The notes: generated by a model not told the origin, from the sequence alone. A DNA stretch of 64,000 nucleotides from an uncultured Collinsella sp. (GCA_900542325.1 UQMY01000004.1:1-64000); one strand, 5' to 3'; counted from the stretch's first letter, positions 1 through 8,763 are shown. Program-made: numbers and translations.

Positions 1-57
1 TCCGCGCCGCGCTGGGAAGGGCCGCGTAGCGGTCCAAGAAATCGTCCGCAGTCCCGG

Positions 58-768
58 TTACCAGGGGGTTCTGGCGGTAGAGGACTCGATGGCCTCGTGG
101 CGTTTGAGCTCGCGGCGCATGGTTTGCGAGTTGAGCCAGGCTGCCTGCCAGCCACGGATGGGGTAGCGCGTCTGGTCGAGCTCAAACTGCGTATAGCCGC
201 AGGCGTTGATGATCATCGTTCCACACACATGCTGCCGCTCGCGCTGAAAATCGTTACCGTAGCTTCGATGTACATGCCCATGCACCATGTAGTCGGCCCC
301 CCAGGACTCAAGCGCCGTGTTAAAGCATTCAAACCCTCGATGCGGCAGATCGTCCAGATCACCCATACCGGCGGCGGGTGCATGGGTAAGCAGAATGTCG
401 CACCCGCCGACCATCCTAACCTTACGCGACAGCTTGCGCATGCGCTTGGACATCTCGCGTTCGGTGTACATGTTGGCGCCGTCGCGATAACGCATGGACC
501 CGCCAAGGCCCGCAATGCGAATCCCTCGGTACGTGTACACGCTGTCTTCCACGCAGATACATCCGCCCGGTGCATGACGTGCGTAGCGGTCGTCGTGATT
601 GCCGCGCACGTAGATGAGCGGTTTGTTGATGACGGTGACCAAAAACTCAAGATAGTCCGGGTCCAGATCGCCGGCAGACAGAATCAGGTCGACACCCTCA
701 AAGCGCTCCTTGCGAAAGCACTCCCAAAGGCATCGTTCTTCGGTATCTGCTATGGCAAGGATCTTCAT
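58..768 (-). CDS. calcineurin-like metallophosphoesterase
   Basis: A 236-residue cytoplasmic protein of the calcineurin-like phosphoesterase fold. Metal-ligand motifs appear in the usual order: an N-terminal IADTE block, SAGDLD, VRGNHDD, LTHAP and HGHVH. The first block reads D-x-E where the family normally has D-x-H, so one ligand of the dinuclear site may be replaced. No signal peptide or membrane segment is seen. Its ATG overlaps the stop of the upstream BMP-like gene in an ATGA arrangement, which indicates translational coupling and a shared operon. The substrate cannot be told from sequence; small YfcE/MJ0936-type phosphodiesterases are the nearest in size. The fold is secure, the function is not. 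Confidence 0.85.
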   Translation of the reverse strand: MKILAIADTEERCLWECFRKERFEGVDLILSAGDLDPDYLEFLVTVINKPLIYVRGNHDDRYARHAPGGCICVEDSVYTYRGIRIAGLGGSMRYRDGANMYTEREMSKRMRKLSRKVRMVGGCDILLTHAPAAGMGDLDDLPHRGFECFNTALESWGADYMVHGHVHRSYGNDFQRERQHVCGTMIINACGYTQFELDQTRYPIRGWQAAWLNSQTMRRELKRHEAIESSTARTPW

Positions 769-2681
769 AGGGCGGTAACTCCCGGCTCATCGTCGAGCTG
801 CGGAATGGTGCCTACCACGTTGTCCGCCAGCCAATTCATCTCGACAATCTGCGCGCTCGGCAGCGGAGGGAAGCCTTCGATCTGTACCACGCCGTTCTGG
901 CTGTGGAGCTCGCCGCCAAAGGGGTTGATGGATCCCTCAACAATGCCGTTGCGGAGCAACTGCACGAGTTTGCGCGTCTGGTAGGGTAGGCCCGGAGCGT
1001 AACGGATGTCGATAACGCCGGAGCTCATGCCGTACCAGTAGTTGACGGCGCGCACTTGGTTGTCGTCGCTGGTCTCGTCCCACGTGCCGTGCAGAAGGCT
1101 GCGAACGATGAGCTCGTAGTAACGGCCCCAGTTCCATACGGGCATGGCGATGCCGGTGACTTTGCCGTCGACCAAGCGGTGAAGTCCGTAGGCCGTAGGG
1201 TCTACGAGCGACTTTGACATGTCAGCGCCGGTCATGACGCTTACACCTTCGCGGCACATGGCTTCGGCAAGACCTCCAGCGGGCACATCGCCCCAGGTCA
1301 GGATAATTTGCGCACGGGGGTCGAGCAGCGAGGCGCCAATCGCAAAGGCGTTGATCTCGCTGAGTGCGCCCGAGGCGAAGACCGACGCGTGGTAGCCGAT
1401 GCGGTGGTTGTCCGCCATGCTGGCGGCAAGGGCGCCCAGGAGGAACTTGGCCTCGTACATCTTGCCAAAGTACGAACGGACGCTTTGGTGGGGAAGGCCG
1501 ATAGAGCAGTTAAGGAACCGCACCTGGGGATACTCAACGGCAGCTCTGAGCGTGTATTCCATCAGGCGGTGCGAGGTCGAAAAGATGACGTTAGCTCCAT
1601 GTTTGACAGCCGTTTCCACGGCGGCGTAGAACACATCCGGATTATGACAGTCCTCGAACGCCTCGGTGCGCACGATACCGCCAAAGTGCTCATCGAGATA
1701 CTGACGCCCTTGGTCGTGCAGGCTGTCCCAACTCGACGTCGCACAGGGGAACTCATGGATAAAGGCGATGCGCAGGGGGCTGGCCGCCGAGTAGACGGTC
1801 TTGCCCATAAAGAAGTTGAGCACGCCGGAGGTGGACTTGGCGGGCGCCTCTTCCTCATCGACACTCGGTGCCTCGACAAGATCGACCTTCTCCTCATCAC
1901 TTTTGCCGGCAATGACCAACTCGCGCCAAATCTTGCACAGGCGGTTTACGACGATATCCGTCGGCGTATCCAGCAGGCGGTCCTGGTTGTACACATTGAG
2001 GTAGACGAGCATAGCGTCGGCGGGCGTAATGTCCAGATGGTCGCCGCCGGCGCGCAGGTAGGCGCGCTTAAAGAGCAGGAAGGTGTGGCGCAGGTAGTCG
2101 ACCTTTTTCTGCGGCCATTTTTCGATAAGGTTCTGACCGAGCATCTTGGCGAGCGTTTCGTAGCTTCCCTCACGCGAGAACTCGATCTCGTATAGGGGGC
2201 AGACGCGCCAAAACGCGCAGAACTCGCCATAGAGGCGGCTTTCGACGGAATCCCATTTTCCGGGGTAGAGGCGGGTGACCTTGGCCGAAACCGTCGGGGC
2301 GTCCAGGAATTTGAGGACGCTGACGCGCTTGTTGCCCTCTTGGACGTAGAACCGATGCATGAACTCGGTGACGATGATGGGGTCGCGATAGCCCTCGGTC
2401 ACCTGGATGTCGTAGAGGTTGGACCACTTGCGGGCGAACTCGGTGCTAAATGGCAACAGGGGCATAAAGTTGCACGAAAAGGCAGACTGACGGCCCTTGG
2501 TAACCGTGCCGACGACCATTTCGAGCGGAATATCCCGCAGGCCGACGCTCTCTCGCTGACCTAAGGGGAGCTGGGCAACCAAGCTGTCGAGGTCCGTAAG
2601 GTATGGGTGCTCGCTTTGGCTGATGGCGCGACGGCGTCCCTGCTCGCCGCGCTTGCGTGCTTGACGATAGGCCTCTTCCAT
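765..2681 (-). CDS. ParB-like / BMP (PnrA-like) two-domain protein
   Basis: A 638-residue protein without signal peptide or lipobox. The N-terminal half (about residues 25-260) contains a ParB/sulfiredoxin-like segment with the motif EGNKRVSVLKFL, then a helical part and an acidic linker (about 275-290). Residues about 300-560 are a BMP/PnrA-like periplasmic-binding fold, the family that binds nucleosides or basic membrane lipoprotein ligands. Lack of any export signal suggests a cytosolic ligand sensor rather than an ABC transporter receptor. The start is ATG with AAGGGAG eight bases upstream. It is translationally coupled to the phosphoesterase. I recognise both domains but not the function. 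Confidence 0.8.
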   Translation of the reverse strand: MEEAYRQARKRGEQGRRRAISQSEHPYLTDLDSLVAQLPLGQRESVGLRDIPLEMVVGTVTKGRQSAFSCNFMPLLPFSTEFARKWSNLYDIQVTEGYRDPIIVTEFMHRFYVQEGNKRVSVLKFLDAPTVSAKVTRLYPGKWDSVESRLYGEFCAFWRVCPLYEIEFSREGSYETLAKMLGQNLIEKWPQKKVDYLRHTFLLFKRAYLRAGGDHLDITPADAMLVYLNVYNQDRLLDTPTDIVVNRLCKIWRELVIAGKSDEEKVDLVEAPSVDEEEAPAKSTSGVLNFFMGKTVYSAASPLRIAFIHEFPCATSSWDSLHDQGRQYLDEHFGGIVRTEAFEDCHNPDVFYAAVETAVKHGANVIFSTSHRLMEYTLRAAVEYPQVRFLNCSIGLPHQSVRSYFGKMYEAKFLLGALAASMADNHRIGYHASVFASGALSEINAFAIGASLLDPRAQIILTWGDVPAGGLAEAMCREGVSVMTGADMSKSLVDPTAYGLHRLVDGKVTGIAMPVWNWGRYYELIVRSLLHGTWDETSDDNQVRAVNYWYGMSSGVIDIRYAPGLPYQTRKLVQLLRNGIVEGSINPFGGELHSQNGVVQIEGFPPLPSAQIVEMNWLADNVVGTIPQLDDEPGVTAL

Positions 2682-2737
2682 GGTGTCTACTCCCTTAGTC
2701 GTTTAAACAACGATATGAACCATGGTACCACGATGCG

Positions 2738-2776
2738 AAACTACCACAAAGGTGCCTGTCCCCTTTGTGGTAGTTT
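2738..2776. repeat. palindromic element with GGGACAG loop, copy 1
   Basis: Arms AAACTACCACAAAGG and CCTTTGTGGTAGTTT pair perfectly around a short loop that reads GGGACAGG on the minus strand. It overlaps the stop codon of the MscS gene and may double as its terminator, since the minus strand continues into TTTC. A second copy at 5728-5768 has the same core with one compensated base-pair change. Confidence 0.85.
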
Positions 2777-3542
2777 AGGCGATGATGGGAGCGATGGCAC
2801 GAATGCAGGCGTCGGCTGCCGTGAAGGTGGTGCTATCGTCGCTGACGATAAAGATGATTTTGCCCTTGACGCCAAAGTCGCCGATCTCGCTAAAGAGCAC
2901 GTACGGCTCCTTGTCAAAGCCGGAGATGGGAAGCACCGCGGCCTTGGTGGCGTCGGTAAGCTCATCTGCCAGCGCGTCCAGCGAGGCCCACTTAGACGTG
3001 TCCTTTACGGCAACGGGCACGGCCACGCGCCCAAAGGGCATCAGATGCACGAGCGTGTTCTTGGAGATGTTGGAGTTGGGCACAATGATGGTCTGCCCGC
3101 AGGCGTCCTCGATGGTCGTGTGGCGCCAGGTGATGTCTTGGACCACGCCCGACACGCTGCCGACCTCGATATTGTCGCCGGGCTTGATGATGCCCATGAA
3201 GGTCACCTGCATACCGCCGATAAGGTTCGACAGCGTGTCCTGAAAGCCGAGCGAGATGGCGATGCCGCCGACGCCAAGAGCGGCGACGAGGGCGTTTGCA
3301 TTAATGCCAAAACAGTTGTCGAGGATAAAGCTGCCGCCGATCATCCAGATGACGGCGCGTGTGATGTTGATGAAGATGCTCGATGCTGGGAGCGGGTTAT
3401 CATCGCGGTTAAGCAGGTGGTGCAGGGTCTTGGACGCGATTTTGGCGGCAACGGCGGTGCCGATGGCCAAGATACCGGCCCAGATGATGTTGTGGACCCA
3501 TCGTTGTGCAAAGAAATGAAGAATTGGCTCAAACAATTCCAT
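2775..3542 (-). CDS. MscS-family small-conductance mechanosensitive channel
   Basis: A 255-residue MscS-type channel. Hydrophobic helices cover about residues 15-35 and 55-80. The pore-lining TM3 region (about 85-115) contains the small-residue-rich stretch LVAALGVGGIAISLGFQ, followed by the beta domain with IKPGDNIEVG and the VPNSNIS motif typical of MscS. It would act in the cytoplasmic membrane to release solutes on hypo-osmotic shock. An ATG eight codons upstream is in frame, but AGGAGG lies between it and the chosen ATG, so the internal start is preferred. The 3' end runs into a palindromic element. The family is secure; which MscS subtype is not. Confidence 0.9.
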   Translation of the reverse strand: MELFEPILHFFAQRWVHNIIWAGILAIGTAVAAKIASKTLHHLLNRDDNPLPASSIFINITRAVIWMIGGSFILDNCFGINANALVAALGVGGIAISLGFQDTLSNLIGGMQVTFMGIIKPGDNIEVGSVSGVVQDITWRHTTIEDACGQTIIVPNSNISKNTLVHLMPFGRVAVPVAVKDTSKWASLDALADELTDATKAAVLPISGFDKEPYVLFSEIGDFGVKGKIIFIVSDDSTTFTAADACIRAIAPIIA

Positions 3543-3670
3543 GTAGGGAAACCTCCTCATGATCATCCAACCATGATACCCACCAAGAAGCCCGTCCGAT
3601 CAAATTCGTACGGGCTTCTGTGCTCGATATAAGGTTTATGCGGCGGGGCTGCAAGGCCCGGCGGTGTAGC

Positions 3671-5704
3671 TTAGCGTCGACGCTTCCAGATAATACCGAG
3701 AATGATGATGACGATGCCGCCGATGAGGCATGCGCCGACCATAGCCAGCGTGCGGTCTCCCGTTGCGGCGAGCTTACCGGTCGTCTTCTTGGTGATGACC
3801 TTCGTGGTCGTCGTATCCGTCTGAGGCGAGGGCTCAGGCGTCGGGGCCGGTGTGGGCGTGGGGTCCACGGCGGCGGAGCCAAAGCTGATGGTGCCCGCGA
3901 GCGAGGCAATCTTGCTCTCCCAGCTGTTCTGCCCGATCAGCGCCCTTAGTGCTGACTCGCAGGTACCCCACTCGGTGTGCTTGGTGGCGTTTGCGAAGGT
4001 GGGGAAGTCGGTCGTGTTGGTGATGATGTAGTTGTTGGTGGCGACGGTATAGGTCTTGGCGGGGTCGAGCGTGCTGCCATCCTTGGTGAGTGTGGCGCTC
4101 ACGATGCGCTTGCCTTCGGACTGCGTCCAATCGATTGTCACGTTGATGCCGCCGAAGGAAAGGACACTGCCGGAGTCGTCGCGCCACTTGTACATGTCTT
4201 GCGCCTCCTGCTCGGTGTGGCCGGACGCCACGTAGGCTTGCTGAAGCTCGTAGCTGTGATTGCACTCGTCACTGATCTGCAGCGAGTGCTCGAGCGCTGC
4301 CAGGAAGTCCGCACCGGTCATGGTCCAGGTCTCCACGGTGTTGCCGTAGGGCGAGATAGCGATGACGTTGCCGGCGGTCACATCGCCCGCCGCGATGCCG
4401 CCGCGGATGCCGCCCGCGTTCTCGATGGCAAGGTCTGCGCCCGTCAGGTCAAGATAGGAGCCGCAGATCACATGTCCGATGGTCTGGGTCTTGGTGGTGT
4501 CGCCCTTCTTGCTGGGACGGAAATCGGTGGTGCGCACCATTTCCCAACCATGCGTGCCTGCGGCGTCCTCGCCGTAGAAATAATTGGTAGAGCTCGTGCC
4601 GAGCACCTCGCTCGATGCGGCGCTAAAGGCATCGTAGAGCGGCTTGATCTTGTTGTTGTGGACCTCATCAAGGATGCTCTGATAGTAGGTGGAGCCCTTG
4701 TTGGGGTCGGTCAAAAGAACGTTTACGTCCTTGGCGGTATAGAGCTTCTCGTCGCTTTTGCCTGCGTATACCGCCACCGTGTCATCGTCGGTGCTTTCGG
4801 TGCCCTTGGTGTCGTACTCGTAGGGGACGGAAAGCAGTCCCACTTCGGCAAAGGCACTGCCCGCCTCGACAACGTGGATTGTCTTGCCGTCGGCTCCCGT
4901 CACCTTCTCGTTAAGGTTGATGTGCTCGTGGCCTGCGATAAGGGCATCGACGCCACGGAGCCGCGTGGCAAAGGTCTTGGCGTCGAGCGTGTGCGCGATA
5001 CACACAACAACATCGCAGCCCTCCTTGCGCAGCTGCTCCGCCTCGGCATTGATGGCGTTCGCGGCACTCGAGAAGCTGGTGCCCGCGACCAGGTCCGCGC
5101 GCAGCGAGGAACCTAGCGACTCATCCATGGCTCCGACGACGCCGACCTTAATCTTGTAGTTAAACGTGGAACTGTTCTCGCCGTCCTTCCAAGTGCGGTT
5201 GAGCGTCTTGGTGATGCTCGAGCTCCATACGCCGTTCGAGGACGTTGCATTCGCGCAAAGCATGGCGAAGGGCGTGCCGGTGGTGCTGTGGCCGGTCATG
5301 GCGCGGAGCTTGTCCGCGCCGTAGCTCCAGTCGTGGTTGCCCGGCGTGGTCGCGTCGTAGCCGTCGGCATAGAAGGTGTCCATGAGCTCGGCGATGCTTT
5401 TGCCTTCGCTCATGGTGGCGAAGGACTGTCCATGGAAGGTGTCACCCGCATCGAGCAGAAGATCGGGGGCGTTGCCCTGGGCGCTATAGAGGACTGCCAG
5501 TCCGTCAAAGCCCACAGTGCCGGTGCCCTTGCTTGCGTTGTAGCTGTACTTGTAGCTGCCGTGGATATCGTTGGTGTGCATGACGGTCACGGAGTCGTTG
5601 ATCGCCTGGGGCAGATTGCTCGCAAGGGCGAGGCTGGGTGCGCCAGTGAACACGCCGGCAAGCAGCGCGGCGGTTAACGCAAGGCGGGGGACGAATCTTT
5701 TCAT
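3671..5704 (-). CDS. cell-wall anchored 5'-nucleotidase / UDP-sugar hydrolase
   Basis: A 677-residue secreted protein starting MKRFVPRL with a cleavable signal peptide (hydrophobic core about residues 6-28). The metallophosphatase domain has HTNDIHG, DAGDT, PGNHDWSYG and AGHEH. The C-terminal nucleotidase domain has NAGGIRGG and SPYGNTVE, the substrate-binding motifs of UshA-type enzymes. A Pro/Thr-rich linker leads to a sortase signal LAATG, a hydrophobic helix and the tail KRRR, so the enzyme is predicted to be covalently anchored to peptidoglycan. Likely role: dephosphorylating extracellular nucleotides for salvage. A longer in-frame ORF starts 12 codons upstream inside a palindrome, but AAGGAG before the chosen ATG decides the start. 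Confidence 0.92.
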   Translation of the reverse strand: MKRFVPRLALTAALLAGVFTGAPSLALASNLPQAINDSVTVMHTNDIHGSYKYSYNASKGTGTVGFDGLAVLYSAQGNAPDLLLDAGDTFHGQSFATMSEGKSIAELMDTFYADGYDATTPGNHDWSYGADKLRAMTGHSTTGTPFAMLCANATSSNGVWSSSITKTLNRTWKDGENSSTFNYKIKVGVVGAMDESLGSSLRADLVAGTSFSSAANAINAEAEQLRKEGCDVVVCIAHTLDAKTFATRLRGVDALIAGHEHINLNEKVTGADGKTIHVVEAGSAFAEVGLLSVPYEYDTKGTESTDDDTVAVYAGKSDEKLYTAKDVNVLLTDPNKGSTYYQSILDEVHNNKIKPLYDAFSAASSEVLGTSSTNYFYGEDAAGTHGWEMVRTTDFRPSKKGDTTKTQTIGHVICGSYLDLTGADLAIENAGGIRGGIAAGDVTAGNVIAISPYGNTVETWTMTGADFLAALEHSLQISDECNHSYELQQAYVASGHTEQEAQDMYKWRDDSGSVLSFGGINVTIDWTQSEGKRIVSATLTKDGSTLDPAKTYTVATNNYIITNTTDFPTFANATKHTEWGTCESALRALIGQNSWESKIASLAGTISFGSAAVDPTPTPAPTPEPSPQTDTTTTKVITKKTTGKLAATGDRTLAMVGACLIGGIVIIILGIIWKRRR

Positions 5705-5727
5705 GGCAGTCTCCTTAGTCCTTAACA

Positions 5728-5768
5728 AAAACCACCACAAAGGTGCCTGTCCCCTTTGTGGTGGTTTT
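5728..5768. repeat. palindromic element with GGGACAG loop, copy 2
   Basis: Arms AAAACCACCACAAAGG and CCTTTGTGGTGGTTTT enclose the same loop as the copy at 2738-2776. Relative to that copy a T-A pair has become C-G on both sides, so the change preserves pairing. It lies between the ABC ATPase stop and the nucleotidase start. Confidence 0.85.
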
Positions 5769-5776
5769 CTAAGTCG

Positions 5777-6571
5777 TTAGCTTAGCAGCATGCGGTCGTT
5801 GGCGAGCTCGCCGCCCGAGACCTCCTCGAACTTCTGCAGCAGGTCGGCCACGGTGAGCGACTTTTTCTCGTTACCTGCCACATCGTAGATCACGTGGCCC
5901 TCGTGCATCATTATCAGACGGTTGCCCAGACGGATGGCGTCGTTCATGTTGTGTGTGACCATGAGCGTGGTCAGGTGGTTCTCGTCGACGATTTCCTCGG
6001 TCAGGTTGAGCACCTTCGATGCCGTCTTGGGGTCGAGGGCCGCCGTGTGCTCGTCGAGCAGCAGCAGGCGCGGCTTGGTGAGCGTGGCCATCAACAGGGT
6101 GAGTGCCTGGCGCTGGCCACCCGAGAGCAGGCCGACCTTAGCGTTGAGGCGCGTATCCAGACCAAGGTCCAGACGCTTGAGCAGCTCAACGTACTCGTCC
6201 TTCTCGGCCTTGGTGACGCCCCACGAAAGACCGCGATGCTGGCCGCGGCGCTTGGCGAGGGCCAGGTTCTCGGCGATCTGCATGTCGGCTGCGGTGCCGC
6301 GCATGGGATCCTGGAACACGCGGCCCAGGTACTTGGCGCGCTGCGACTCGCTCAGGCGCGAGATATCGGTGCCGTCGAGCTCGATAACGCCCGAATCGAG
6401 CGGATACACGCCGGCGATCATGTTGAGCAGCGTGGACTTGCCGGCGCCGTTGCCGCCAATCACGGTTACAAAGTCGCCGTCGTTAAGGGTGAGGTCGACA
6501 CCGGTGAGCGCGCGCTTCTCGGTGACGGTGCCCTTGTTAAAGGTCTTCTTGACGTGTGAGAGCTTAAGCAT
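5777..6571 (-). CDS. ABC transporter ATP-binding protein (TrpZ-like)
   Basis: A 264-residue ABC ATPase. Walker A is GGNGAGKST, the Q-loop is in GRVFQDP, the signature is LLSGGQRQAL, Walker B is LLLLDEHTA and the switch histidine is in VTHNMNDA. It powers the importer made with the permease and lipoprotein genes upstream. The chosen ATG (MLKLSHV) overlaps the permease stop by eight bases. An ATG three codons earlier sits directly on the Shine-Dalgarno sequence and is rejected. The glutamate after Walker B (D-E-H) is intact, so the ATPase should be active. Substrate assignment follows the binding protein: tryptophan or another small organic solute. Confidence 0.93.
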   Translation of the reverse strand: MLKLSHVKKTFNKGTVTEKRALTGVDLTLNDGDFVTVIGGNGAGKSTLLNMIAGVYPLDSGVIELDGTDISRLSESQRAKYLGRVFQDPMRGTAADMQIAENLALAKRRGQHRGLSWGVTKAEKDEYVELLKRLDLGLDTRLNAKVGLLSGGQRQALTLLMATLTKPRLLLLDEHTAALDPKTASKVLNLTEEIVDENHLTTLMVTHNMNDAIRLGNRLIMMHEGHVIYDVAGNEKKSLTVADLLQKFEEVSGGELANDRMLLS

Positions 6572-7487
6572 CAGCCTCATCTCCCTTCGTGTAGGAGCTG
6601 CGGAGCTTATATCGCTCCCAAACCACGGGCACGCACAGGGCCACGGCCACGATTACGGCGGAGAGCAGCTTCATGTCGTTGGCGTCCATGCCCAGCTGCA
6701 GCACGATGGCGCGGATAAGGAAGTACACCACGGAGCCAAAGACGGCGGAGGCAAGACGGACGCTAAACTGCGTGAGTCCGCCGGGCAGCAGGCGACCGAG
6801 CACTTCGCCGATGACGATGGCGGCAAGGCCGATAACGATGGCGCCTGTGCCCATGCCAATGTCGGCATACTTTTGGCTCTGGCAGATAAGCGCACCCGAA
6901 AGGCCGATGAGGGCGTTGGAGAGCACGAGAGCGATCATCTTGGTGAAGTTGGTGTTAACGCCCAAGGCGCGGATCATGTACTCGTTGTTGCCGGTGGCGC
7001 GAAGCGCCGAGCCGATCTCGGTACCAAAGAACCAGTACAGGATGGCGACGATAGCCACAGCGAGCAAGATGCCCAGGATGATGGCGACGGTGGACTGCGG
7101 CAGGCCCGTCATATTGCTGACGGCCGAGAATACGGTGCCCTTGGCAAGGATGGGCGTGTTGGATTTGCCCATGATGCGCAGGTTGACGGACCACAGGCTG
7201 ATTTGGGTGAGGATTCCAGCGAGGATCGCGGGAATCTCGAAGACGGTGGTCAGAATGCCCGTGACCGCGCCCGCGATGGCGCCGGCGCACATGCCGGCCA
7301 GCACGGCGAGCAGCGGGTCGACGTTATTGTTGACGATGAGTACGGCGCAGACACAGCCGCCGAGGGCAAAGCTGCCGTCGCAGGTCATATCGGGGATGTC
7401 GAGCAGGCGGAACGTGATAAACACGCCAAGCACCATAATGCCCCAGAGGACGCCCTGCGAAACGGCGCCCTGCAATGCAATGAGCAT
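6564..7487 (-). CDS. ABC transporter permease (TrpY-like, BPD family)
   Basis: A 307-residue polytopic membrane protein with eight or more hydrophobic segments and the LivH/RbsC-like loop ALRATGNNEYMIRALGV, which is the coupling (EAA-like) region that contacts the ATPase. It starts with ATG behind AGGAGG and overlaps the ATPase gene by eight bases, so both are made from one message. The binding-protein gene lies 204 bases upstream behind its own hairpin, so the permease and ATPase may be expressed at lower levels than the receptor. Family secure, substrate inferred only. Confidence 0.92.
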   Translation of the reverse strand: MLIALQGAVSQGVLWGIMVLGVFITFRLLDIPDMTCDGSFALGGCVCAVLIVNNNVDPLLAVLAGMCAGAIAGAVTGILTTVFEIPAILAGILTQISLWSVNLRIMGKSNTPILAKGTVFSAVSNMTGLPQSTVAIILGILLAVAIVAILYWFFGTEIGSALRATGNNEYMIRALGVNTNFTKMIALVLSNALIGLSGALICQSQKYADIGMGTGAIVIGLAAIVIGEVLGRLLPGGLTQFSVRLASAVFGSVVYFLIRAIVLQLGMDANDMKLLSAVIVAVALCVPVVWERYKLRSSYTKGDEADA

Positions 7488-7591
7488 GCTTCATACCTCC
7501 TAGGATAGGGTGGACACGTGATGTTCCATAATAGCGGTAACAATGAATATAAGAGCGGCAGACAAACGTTTTGTTTTATCTGAAACAAGCA

Positions 7592-7620
7592 GGGCGAACG
7601 TCGGTCTATGACGTTCGCCC
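7592..7620 (-). terminator. hairpin after the binding-protein gene
   Basis: GGGCGAACGTC and GACGTTCGCCC form a perfect 11-bp stem with a seven-base loop; the minus strand continues into TGCTTGTTT. It separates the receptor gene from the permease-ATPase pair and may cause partial termination, giving more receptor than transporter core. Confidence 0.75.
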
Positions 7621-7691
7621 CAAGGACTCAGATATTGAATAACGCAGCTATAGTGCGAGAACGAACCCTAGATGCGTTATGGCGCATGGCG

Positions 7692-8672
7692 CTACTCGTC
7701 CAGGGCGGAAAGGTCGATGCCCAGCACCTCGGCCATCTCGTCGTTCTTGACGACGACCAAGTCCTTGCTCGAGAGGTGCTCGATAGCCATATCCTCGGGC
7801 TTGGCCTCGCCCTTCAGGATCTTAACGGCCATCTCGCCCGCGGCATAGCCCAGGTCCTCATAGTTGATGGAGAGGGTGAACAGACCGCTGGCCTTGCACA
7901 TGCCCTCCTCGCCGGTAACGAAGGGGAGCTTGTTCTCCTTGCAGATCTGACCGACCTGCGAAGCGCCCGCGGCGATGGTGTTGTCGGTGGGGGAGTAGAG
8001 CGCGTCCACCTTGCCCACGGCGGACTCGACGACGGACTGGATCTCGTTGGAGCTCGAGACGGTGAAGTCGGTGTACTCCAGGCCAAGCTTGTCGAGTTCC
8101 TTCTTGGCGGCCTTGATTTGGACGTCGGAGTTGGACTCGGCGGTGCAGTAGAGCAGGCCGACCTTCTTTACGTCGGGCAGGACCTTCTGCATCATCTCGA
8201 GTTGCTCGGCGACCGGGGTAAGGTCGGAGGCGCCGGTGACGTTGGTGCCGGGCCTGTCGTTGTCCTGGACCAGGCCGGAGGCGGCGTAGTCGGTGATGGC
8301 GCAGCCCACGATGGGGATATCCGCCGTGGCACCGGCAGCAGCCTGTGCGGCGGGCGTGGCGATGGCGTAGATCAGGTCGACGCCATCGCCCACGAACTTG
8401 TCGGCGATGGACTTACACGTGGACTGGTCGTTCTGGGCGTTCTTCTGGTCGATCTTGACCTTAAGGCCGCTTTTCTTGATGGCCTTGACAAAGCCGTTGT
8501 TGGCGGCATCGAGTGCGGAGTGCTCGGTGAGCTGCAGAACGCCGATGGTGTAGTCGGAACCGGCGGCAGCAGAGCCGGAACCAGAGTTGCCGCCGCATCC
8601 GGCGAGCGGGGCGAGCGCGAGCAGGCCGGCGGAGACCAGAAGGCTCCTGCGGCTGATGGTGATGTCCTTCAT
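7692..8672 (-). CDS. ABC transporter substrate-binding lipoprotein (TrpX-like, PF04392 type)
   Basis: A 326-residue lipoprotein of the ABC_sub_bind family. The N-terminus has an SRRSLL motif followed by a hydrophobic stretch and the lipobox LAGC, so export by the Tat or Sec route and lipidation at Cys are both possible. The mature part has a Ser/Gly-rich spacer and a two-lobed binding fold with the segment DLIYAIATPAAQAAAGAT. The large in-frame extension upstream is non-coding. ATG with GGGGGT upstream starts the protein. The linked permease and ATPase resemble TrpXYZ systems, which suggests an aromatic amino acid or similar ligand. No T-box leader is visible upstream, unlike streptococcal trpXYZ. 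Confidence 0.9.
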   Translation of the reverse strand: MKDITISRRSLLVSAGLLALAPLAGCGGNSGSGSAAAGSDYTIGVLQLTEHSALDAANNGFVKAIKKSGLKVKIDQKNAQNDQSTCKSIADKFVGDGVDLIYAIATPAAQAAAGATADIPIVGCAITDYAASGLVQDNDRPGTNVTGASDLTPVAEQLEMMQKVLPDVKKVGLLYCTAESNSDVQIKAAKKELDKLGLEYTDFTVSSSNEIQSVVESAVGKVDALYSPTDNTIAAGASQVGQICKENKLPFVTGEEGMCKASGLFTLSINYEDLGYAAGEMAVKILKGEAKPEDMAIEHLSSKDLVVVKNDEMAEVLGIDLSALDE

Positions 8673-8730
8673 ATCATTACCCCCAGTATAAAAATGGCTG
8701 GAAACACTGCACTGGGACAAAGTGCAAGTG

Positions 8731-8763
8731 GAACTATAGTAACGCCGATGTCCATTTTTACAA
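8731..8763 (-). promoter_or_regulatory. putative promoter of the ABC importer
   Basis: On the minus strand TTGTAA is followed after 16-17 bases by TACTAT/ACTATA, 60-90 bases upstream of the receptor start. The match to the sigma-70 consensus is moderate. Confidence 0.4.

Noticed and set aside
1..57. An open minus-strand frame running off the left edge with plausible codon use.
   Set aside because: No start codon with a ribosome binding site is visible and only about 19 codons are present, so a gene cannot be supported.
97..984. A 295-codon plus-strand frame opposite the phosphoesterase gene.
   Set aside because: Overlaps two well-supported minus-strand genes with catalytic motifs; its own translation has no recognisable domain.
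2738..5768. The repeated palindromes as a CRISPR-like array.
   Set aside because: Only two matching copies 3 kb apart, no regular spacers and no cas genes anywhere in the window.
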